This document shows, piece by piece, positions 59,935 to 64,000 of a stretch of DNA of 64,000 nucleotides (positions are counted from its first letter, which is position 1; the number at the start of each line of letters is the position of its first letter). Both the position numbers and the translations under genes were made by a program. Source of the stretch: a bacterium 1XD21-70 (GTDB taxonomy: Bacteria > Bacillota > Clostridia > Lachnospirales > Lachnospiraceae); contig RAYB01000013.1 in NCBI GenBank assembly GCA_003669055.1, forward strand, positions 1 to 64,000, given 5' to 3'. The notes below the pieces were generated by a model, which saw nothing but the letters and a program-made list of their open reading frames with translations, was not told the DNA's origin and ran no database searches.

Positions 59935-62304
59935 CGCCAATTCCTCCTTCTTATTCCTTTTGATTTTTTTGTCTCCTTTTGTATTATGCATATCAAACCA
60001 GTTCAGCCGCAGCGCGTTTGTCACCACGCAGAAGCTGGACAGGCTCATAGCCGCCGCACCAAACATGGGGTTTAATTTCCACCCAAAGAAAGGATACCAC
60101 AAACCTGCCGCCAAGGGAATCCCCACCACATTATAAAAGAATGCCCAAAACAGGTTTTCATGGATATTTTTCAGGGTCGCCCGGCTCAGGCGAATCGCCG
60201 CCGGCACGTCACTGAGGCGGCTCTTCATAAGAACCACATCCGCCGCGTCAATGGCGATATCCGTCCCCGCTCCGATGGCAATTCCGATATCCGCCCGGGT
60301 AAGAGCCGGTGCATCGTTGATTCCGTCCCCCACCATGGCTACCTTTCCCTTGCGCTTCAGGGAACGGATTACATTCTCCTTTCCGTCCGGCAGCACCCCG
60401 GCTATCACCTCGTCCACCCCGGCCTGAGCGCCGATTGCCCTGGCCGTCCGCTCGTTGTCTCCCGTCAGCATCACCACATGGATTCCCATATTCTGCAGTT
60501 CCCGCACTGCCTGGGGGCTGTCCTCCTTGATCACATCCGCCACCGCAATAATACCGCGCAGAACCCCTGACCGGCTGAAAAACAATGGGGTTTTCCCTTC
60601 CTCCGCCAGCTGCTCTGCCTTCTTTTTCATAGCCTCAGAAACCTCCGCCTGGCTGCTGATAAATCCCAGGTTGCCGCCGCTTACCGGCTCACCGCCAAGC
60701 AAAGCCGACAGCCCGTTCCCCGGCAGCGCCCGAAATTCCGTCACCTCTTCAGCTTCCAGCCCTCTCTCCTCGGCTGCCTTAAGAACCGCCCGGGCCAGCG
60801 GGTGCTCGCTCTTTTTCTCCAGGGCATAGGCCATGGCCAGAAGTTCTTCCTCCGGCTGCCCCCATCCATCCCCGCCCGCTTGCAGATGCCCTGCCGGAAT
60901 CAGGTCTGTCACCCTCGGCTCCCCGCTGGTAATGGTTCCTGTTTTATCCAGAGCCACCACCTCCGTCTTGCCTGCCTCTTCCAGAGAAACCGCTGTCTTA
61001 AACATAATGCCGTTTTTGGCACCCATTCCGTTCCCTACCATGATGGCCACCGGCGTAGCCAGGCCTAAAGCACAGGGGCAGCTGATCACCAGCACGGAGA
61101 TCCCCCGGGCAAGGGCAAAGCCCACACTCTCCCCTGCCAGCAGCCATCCTGCAATTGTCACCACGGCAATCGCAATCACTGCCGGTACAAATACCCCGGA
61201 TACACGGTCCGCCACCTTGGCAATCGGCGCTTTGGTAGCCGCCGCATCGCTGACCATCTGGATGATCTGGGAAAGGGTCGTATCCTCTCCTACCCGGGTT
61301 GCCCGGCAGCGGATAAAGCCCGACTGATTCACCGTGGCCGCTGACACATGATCCCCTTCCTCTTTATCCACCGGAATGCTCTCGCCGGTCAGTGCCGATT
61401 CATTGACCGCACTGCTCCCTTCCAGCACCACACCGTCCACCGGGATATTTTCCCCCGGCCGAACCACAAAAATATCATCCTTCATTACCTGGTCAATGGA
61501 TACCTCTGCCTCCACGCCGTCCCGCACAACCGTCGCCGTCTTCGGCGCCAGCTTCATCAGGCTCTTAAGCGCGTCCGTTGTCCGTCCCTTAGACCGGGCC
61601 TCCAGCATCTTCCCCACAGTAATCAAAGTCAGGATCATGGCAGCAGATTCAAAATAAAATTCATGCATATATTCCATGACCCCTGCCATATCCCCCTTCA
61701 CTTGGGCGTCCGTCATGGCAAAAAGCGCATAAATACTGTAAACCAGGGATGCCCCTGACCCCAGCGCCACCAGCGTATCCATATTAGGCGCCCGGTGCCA
61801 CAGGCTCTTAAAACCGCTGATAAAGAATTTCTGGTTGATGACCATCACGATCGCGGTAAGAATCAGCTGCAGCAGCCCCATCGCCACATGGTTCCCCTCA
61901 AAAAACGCCGGAACCGGCCAATTCCACATCATATGCCCCATGGAAAAATACATCAGCACAGCCAAAAACCCCAGCGACGAATACAACCGCTGCTTCAGTA
62001 CCGGCGTATCCCGGTCTTTCAGCATATCCTCTGCTGCCGACATCCCTCCGGCTCCGGGCGATTCGGCTGCCCGGCCTGCCCCTGCTTCCCCCGGGCTGCT
62101 GCCCCTTCCCCGTTTGGATGCCCCATATCCGGCCTGCTCCACCGCCGCAATCACCGCCTCCGGCGAAGCCGTCCCTTCCACCCCCATCGAATTCGTCAGC
62201 AGGCTTACCGAACAGGAGGACACTCCCTCCACCTTGGAAACCGCCTTCTCCACCCGGGTGCTGCACGCTGCACAGCTCATTCCTGTCACTGTATATTGCT
62301 CCAT
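59725..62304 (-). CDS. copA: copper-exporting P1B-type ATPase with N- and C-terminal metal-binding domains
   Basis: An 859-residue pump. Residues 1-65 are an HMA domain ([11 protein letters not shown]). A low-complexity linker and the membrane region follow, with the metal-site [11 protein letters not shown], phosphorylation [14 protein letters not shown] (HP motif), [10 protein letters not shown] hinge and the late span NALRLNWF typical of Cu(I) pumps. A Lys-rich linker ([13 protein letters not shown]) then joins a second HMA domain, [10 protein letters not shown], at residues 790-859. A C-terminal chaperone domain is uncommon. It exports Cu(I) from the cytoplasm and is co-transcribed with csoR, 73 bases upstream. 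Confidence 0.93.
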   Translation of the reverse strand: MEQYTVTGMSCAACSTRVEKAVSKVEGVSSCSVSLLTNSMGVEGTASPEAVIAAVEQAGYGASKRGRGSSPGEAGAGRAAESPGAGGMSAAEDMLKDRDTPVLKQRLYSSLGFLAVLMYFSMGHMMWNWPVPAFFEGNHVAMGLLQLILTAIVMVINQKFFISGFKSLWHRAPNMDTLVALGSGASLVYSIYALFAMTDAQVKGDMAGVMEYMHEFYFESAAMILTLITVGKMLEARSKGRTTDALKSLMKLAPKTATVVRDGVEAEVSIDQVMKDDIFVVRPGENIPVDGVVLEGSSAVNESALTGESIPVDKEEGDHVSAATVNQSGFIRCRATRVGEDTTLSQIIQMVSDAAATKAPIAKVADRVSGVFVPAVIAIAVVTIAGWLLAGESVGFALARGISVLVISCPCALGLATPVAIMVGNGMGAKNGIMFKTAVSLEEAGKTEVVALDKTGTITSGEPRVTDLIPAGHLQAGGDGWGQPEEELLAMAYALEKKSEHPLARAVLKAAEERGLEAEEVTEFRALPGNGLSALLGGEPVSGGNLGFISSQAEVSEAMKKKAEQLAEEGKTPLFFSRSGVLRGIIAVADVIKEDSPQAVRELQNMGIHVVMLTGDNERTARAIGAQAGVDEVIAGVLPDGKENVIRSLKRKGKVAMVGDGINDAPALTRADIGIAIGAGTDIAIDAADVVLMKSRLSDVPAAIRLSRATLKNIHENLFWAFFYNVVGIPLAAGLWYPFFGWKLNPMFGAAAMSLSSFCVVTNALRLNWFDMHNTKGDKKIKRNKKEELAMEKTMKIEGMMCGHCEARVKKCLEALEGVSGAAVSHEAGTAVVTLSAPVADDVLKKTVEDQDYKVVSIQ

Positions 62305-62377
62305 ATTCTGCCGATCCCCTTTCCTTCCAATATTCTGTTACATAATCTCCATTTTGCTTTGAGCGTTTAGATTTTAT

Positions 62378-62806
62378 TCACTTCATCAGCTTCTGCAGCG
62401 TCATGACCAGTTCATCTATCGTCTCTTCCTTCCCTTCCTGCACATCCCTCATCACGCAGGTGCGGATATGGTTTGCCAGCAAGACCCTATTGAAGCTATT
62501 CAGGGCAGCATTCACGGCCGCCACCTGGATCAGTATATCCGGACAGTACGCATCCTTCTCCACCATCCCTTTAATCCCCCGCACCTGCCCCTCGATCCGG
62601 TTCAGTCGGTTAAGGAGATCCCGGTATTCCTTGCCAGAACGTTCCTTCGTCTTATGGCAGCACATTCCCCCGGCTGGCTGGCCTGCGGGTTCCTCTGTTG
62701 GTTGCTCGGCTGGCTGGCCTGTGCGTTCCTCTGTTAGCTGCCTGGCTGGCTGGCTTGCGGATTGCCCCGCCGCCATCTCTGCTTTTGTCTCCCTCTTCCT
62801 CTCCAT
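62378..62806 (-). CDS. csoR: CsoR-type copper-sensing repressor with extended N-terminus
   Basis: A 142-residue protein. From residue 48 it is a DUF156/CsoR four-helix protein (RLNRIEGQVRGIKGMV) with the Cu(I) ligands Cys (AYCPDIL), His and Cys (NHIRTC). When copper binds, it leaves its operator. The first 47 residues are a Gln/Pro/Glu/Ala-rich tail containing a 12-residue repeat that normal CsoR proteins lack. The ATG at 62806 is supported by GGAGAG 7 bases upstream. The ATG at 62665 has no room for a site. Autoregulated through the palindrome at 62866-62886. Confidence 0.9.
   Translation of the reverse strand: MERKRETKAEMAAGQSASQPARQLTEERTGQPAEQPTEEPAGQPAGGMCCHKTKERSGKEYRDLLNRLNRIEGQVRGIKGMVEKDAYCPDILIQVAAVNAALNSFNRVLLANHIRTCVMRDVQEGKEETIDELVMTLQKLMK
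62672..62760. repeat. 36-bp tandem repeat in the csoR N-terminus
   Basis: Two full 36-base units (62672-62707, 62708-62743, each starting GGCTGGCTGGCCTG) and a partial third (62744-62760) lie in frame. They encode 12-residue repeats such as EEPAGQPAGG and EERTGQPAEQ. The units differ at only a few bases, so expansion looks recent. Confidence 0.8.
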
Positions 62807-62862
62807 CCTTGTGCTCTCCTGCCTATCCTTCTATGCTATGCCACCTGGTTCTTACTTCCATC

Positions 62863-62891
62863 ATTATATACCCCCATGGGGTATATTGCAA
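62863..62891 (-). promoter_or_regulatory. csoR-copA promoter with CsoR operator
   Basis: Minus-strand TTGCAA (62886-62891), 17-base spacer, TATAAT (62863-62868). The palindrome ATATACCCC-CAT-GGGGTATAT (62866-62886) fills the spacer. It fits the known CsoR operator pattern of TATACCC and GGGTATA arms. Binding would block RNA polymerase until copper is present. Confidence 0.9.
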
Positions 62892-62989
62892 GTCTTTTTT
62901 ATTTCTTATGCCCATATTTTTTATATCCATAAGCCTCCTGGCCTTTCCGCCCACCGGCAATGCCATTCCGCTTCATCCCGGAAACGTCC

Positions 62990-63025
62990 CGCTTTGAAAA
63001 GCGGGATGATAGTTAACCATCCCGC
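62990..63025. terminator. two overlapping hairpins before the carboxypeptidase gene
   Basis: CCCGCTTT/AAAGCGGG (62991-63007) and GCGGGATG/CATCCCGC (63002-63025 region) share the GCGGG strand, so only one can form at a time. The second is followed by TTTTC on the minus strand. It may insulate csoR from the plus-strand gene. No gene is seen from 62892 to 63125. Confidence 0.45.
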
Positions 63026-63125
63026 TAAAAACCGAAACATTTTTTACATACCTCTTCCCCTTTCTCTAATTTCATGATAAAATGTAACCGTAACAACCCA
63101 AAGATGAGATTAGGAGGATAAACCT

Positions 63126-64000
63126 TTGAAGCAAAAGATAAGACGTCTGGTTTGCTGCTGCCTGGCTGCAATCCATATATTCACCATCACTGTCTTTGCT
63201 GAACCGCCTGTCTGGCCTTCCGATACCGGAATCCAGGCGGAATCTGGTGCTGTCATTGATGCTGACTCTGGTGCATTGCTCTTTGGCCAAAACTGCGTCA
63301 ATACTGCTTATCCTCCGGCAAGCATCACCAAACTCCTGACTGCCCTGATTGTACTGGAACATTGCGAGTTGGACGAGGTTGTAACCTTTTCCGAGACTGC
63401 CATGAACCATGTAGAAGCCGACAGCGGCAACAAATACAACCTTTTAGCAGGTGAACGGCTGACAGTAGAAGACTGCCTGCACCTGCTTCTTCTTGTTTCC
63501 ACCAACCAGGCTGCCAATGCGCTGGCAGAGCATGTAGCCGGCAGTATCCCGGCATTTGTCGATATGATGAATGCCAAGGTGGCCGAACTCGGCTGTTCAT
63601 CGAAAACCCATTTTGACAATCCATCTGGCCTAAATGGGGATACGCAGCATGTAACTGCCTACGATATGGCTCTGATCGCACAGGCTGCATTTGATAATGA
63701 ATCTCTTTTAAAGGTCAGTTCTGCCCTTTCTTACAAAATCAACTCCACGATCAGCTATCCGGACGGATTTACCATCCGCCAGGAGCACCGCCTGGTCAGC
63801 ACCACGGATCCCAATAACCAGCTGTATTACCCTCCGGCCATTGCCGGTAAAACCGGTTATTTGATGAAAGCCGGCAATACCCTCGTGACCTACGCCGAAA
63901 AGGATGGGCGGCGCCTGATCTCGGTTGTCTTAAAAGGCTCGCCAAACCCTGTCTATTTCCTTGACGGAAAGACATTGCTGGAATTCGGCTTTGACCGTTT
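63126..64000 (+). CDS. D-alanyl-D-alanine carboxypeptidase (partial, runs off the window)
   Basis: A TTG start at 63126 follows AGGAGG (63112-63117) by 8 bases. The frame is open to the window end (291 codons). A signal peptide (MKQKIRRLVCCCLAAIHIF...FAEPP) is followed by the three penicillin-binding motifs: SITK (in PPASITKLLT), STN (VSTNQAANALAEH) and KTG (AGKTGYLMKAG). This is the DacA/DacF (PBP5) class, which trims the terminal D-Ala of peptidoglycan outside the membrane. The C-terminal domain and anchor lie beyond position 64000. Confidence 0.92.
   Translation, partial: MKQKIRRLVCCCLAAIHIFTITVFAEPPVWPSDTGIQAESGAVIDADSGALLFGQNCVNTAYPPASITKLLTALIVLEHCELDEVVTFSETAMNHVEADSGNKYNLLAGERLTVEDCLHLLLLVSTNQAANALAEHVAGSIPAFVDMMNAKVAELGCSSKTHFDNPSGLNGDTQHVTAYDMALIAQAAFDNESLLKVSSALSYKINSTISYPDGFTIRQEHRLVSTTDPNNQLYYPPAIAGKTGYLMKAGNTLVTYAEKDGRRLISVVLKGSPNPVYFLDGKTLLEFGFDR

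Noticed and set aside
62672-62760. 36-base repeats resembling CRISPR repeat length
   Set aside because: Units are directly adjacent, only 2.4 copies, in frame within csoR, and no cas genes are near.

Overview
The window looks like a chromosomal segment of a gut-type Bacillota, most likely Lachnospiraceae. The reasons are G+C-rich coding sequence (except the left 1 kb and the insertion sequence), strong AGGAGG ribosome binding sites, sigma-A type promoters, intrinsic terminators, a SAM-I riboswitch before metK, a class II GalT, a clostridial CooS/CooF pair and Rpn-type GREEG-repeat proteins. I cannot name the genus. Most genes after 6.9 kb lie on the minus strand. No rRNA, tRNA or CRISPR array was seen.

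Left part: an AT-rich patch with a small orphan gene and a decayed ATPase gene (1-0.98 kb), then a type II restriction-modification pair with an HTH fused to the cytosine methylase (1.0-3.1 kb), then a CO dehydrogenase operon cooS-cooF-FAD oxidoreductase (3.3-6.8 kb). Next is the arginine block: argC-GNAT-argJ-argB-argD on the minus strand and argG diverging on the plus strand. The two start regions have matching promoters that share a 14-mer resembling an ArgR box (6.9-13.8 kb). An EamA exporter, ApbE flavinyltransferase, GalT, a Gx-type membrane protein, a DUF5722 glycosidase-like protein and riboswitch-controlled metK follow (14-21.9 kb).

Centre: 22.0-28.9 kb holds a compact operon of the families named after Salmonella STM4011-STM4015: two radical SAM enzymes (one fused to a HAD phosphatase), an alkaline-phosphatase-like hydrolase, an ATP-grasp protein and a leucine-rich-repeat protein. 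A 32-residue single-span membrane peptide with its own promoter sits inside it, and a phosphoribosyltransferase gene leads it. I know of no established function for this set, so it is my main candidate for an undescribed system. To its right, an IS110-family element (29.5-31.15 kb) splits an Rpn/PD-(D/E)XK gene so cleanly that the empty site can be rebuilt in frame. The non-coding left end of the IS is a candidate bridge RNA.

Right part: 32.0-50.4 kb is a surface polysaccharide cluster. It encodes CDP-3,6-dideoxyhexose steps (RfbF, RfbG, RfbH), a complete GDP-D-glycero-alpha-D-manno-heptose pathway (GmhA, HddA, GmhB, HddC), several glycosyltransferases including a 1358-residue multidomain one, LicD, two large membrane proteins and a Wzt-like ABC ATPase whose permease is not in the window. 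Then come RtcB RNA ligase with a 61-residue Cys-rich partner behind a structured leader, a foldback element, a MerR-MATE operon with a typical 19-bp-spacer promoter, a hybrid sensor kinase, a YitT protein, a CsoR-CopA copper operon with a possible internal CopZ start and a perfect operator, and the start of a D-Ala-D-Ala carboxypeptidase that runs off the end.
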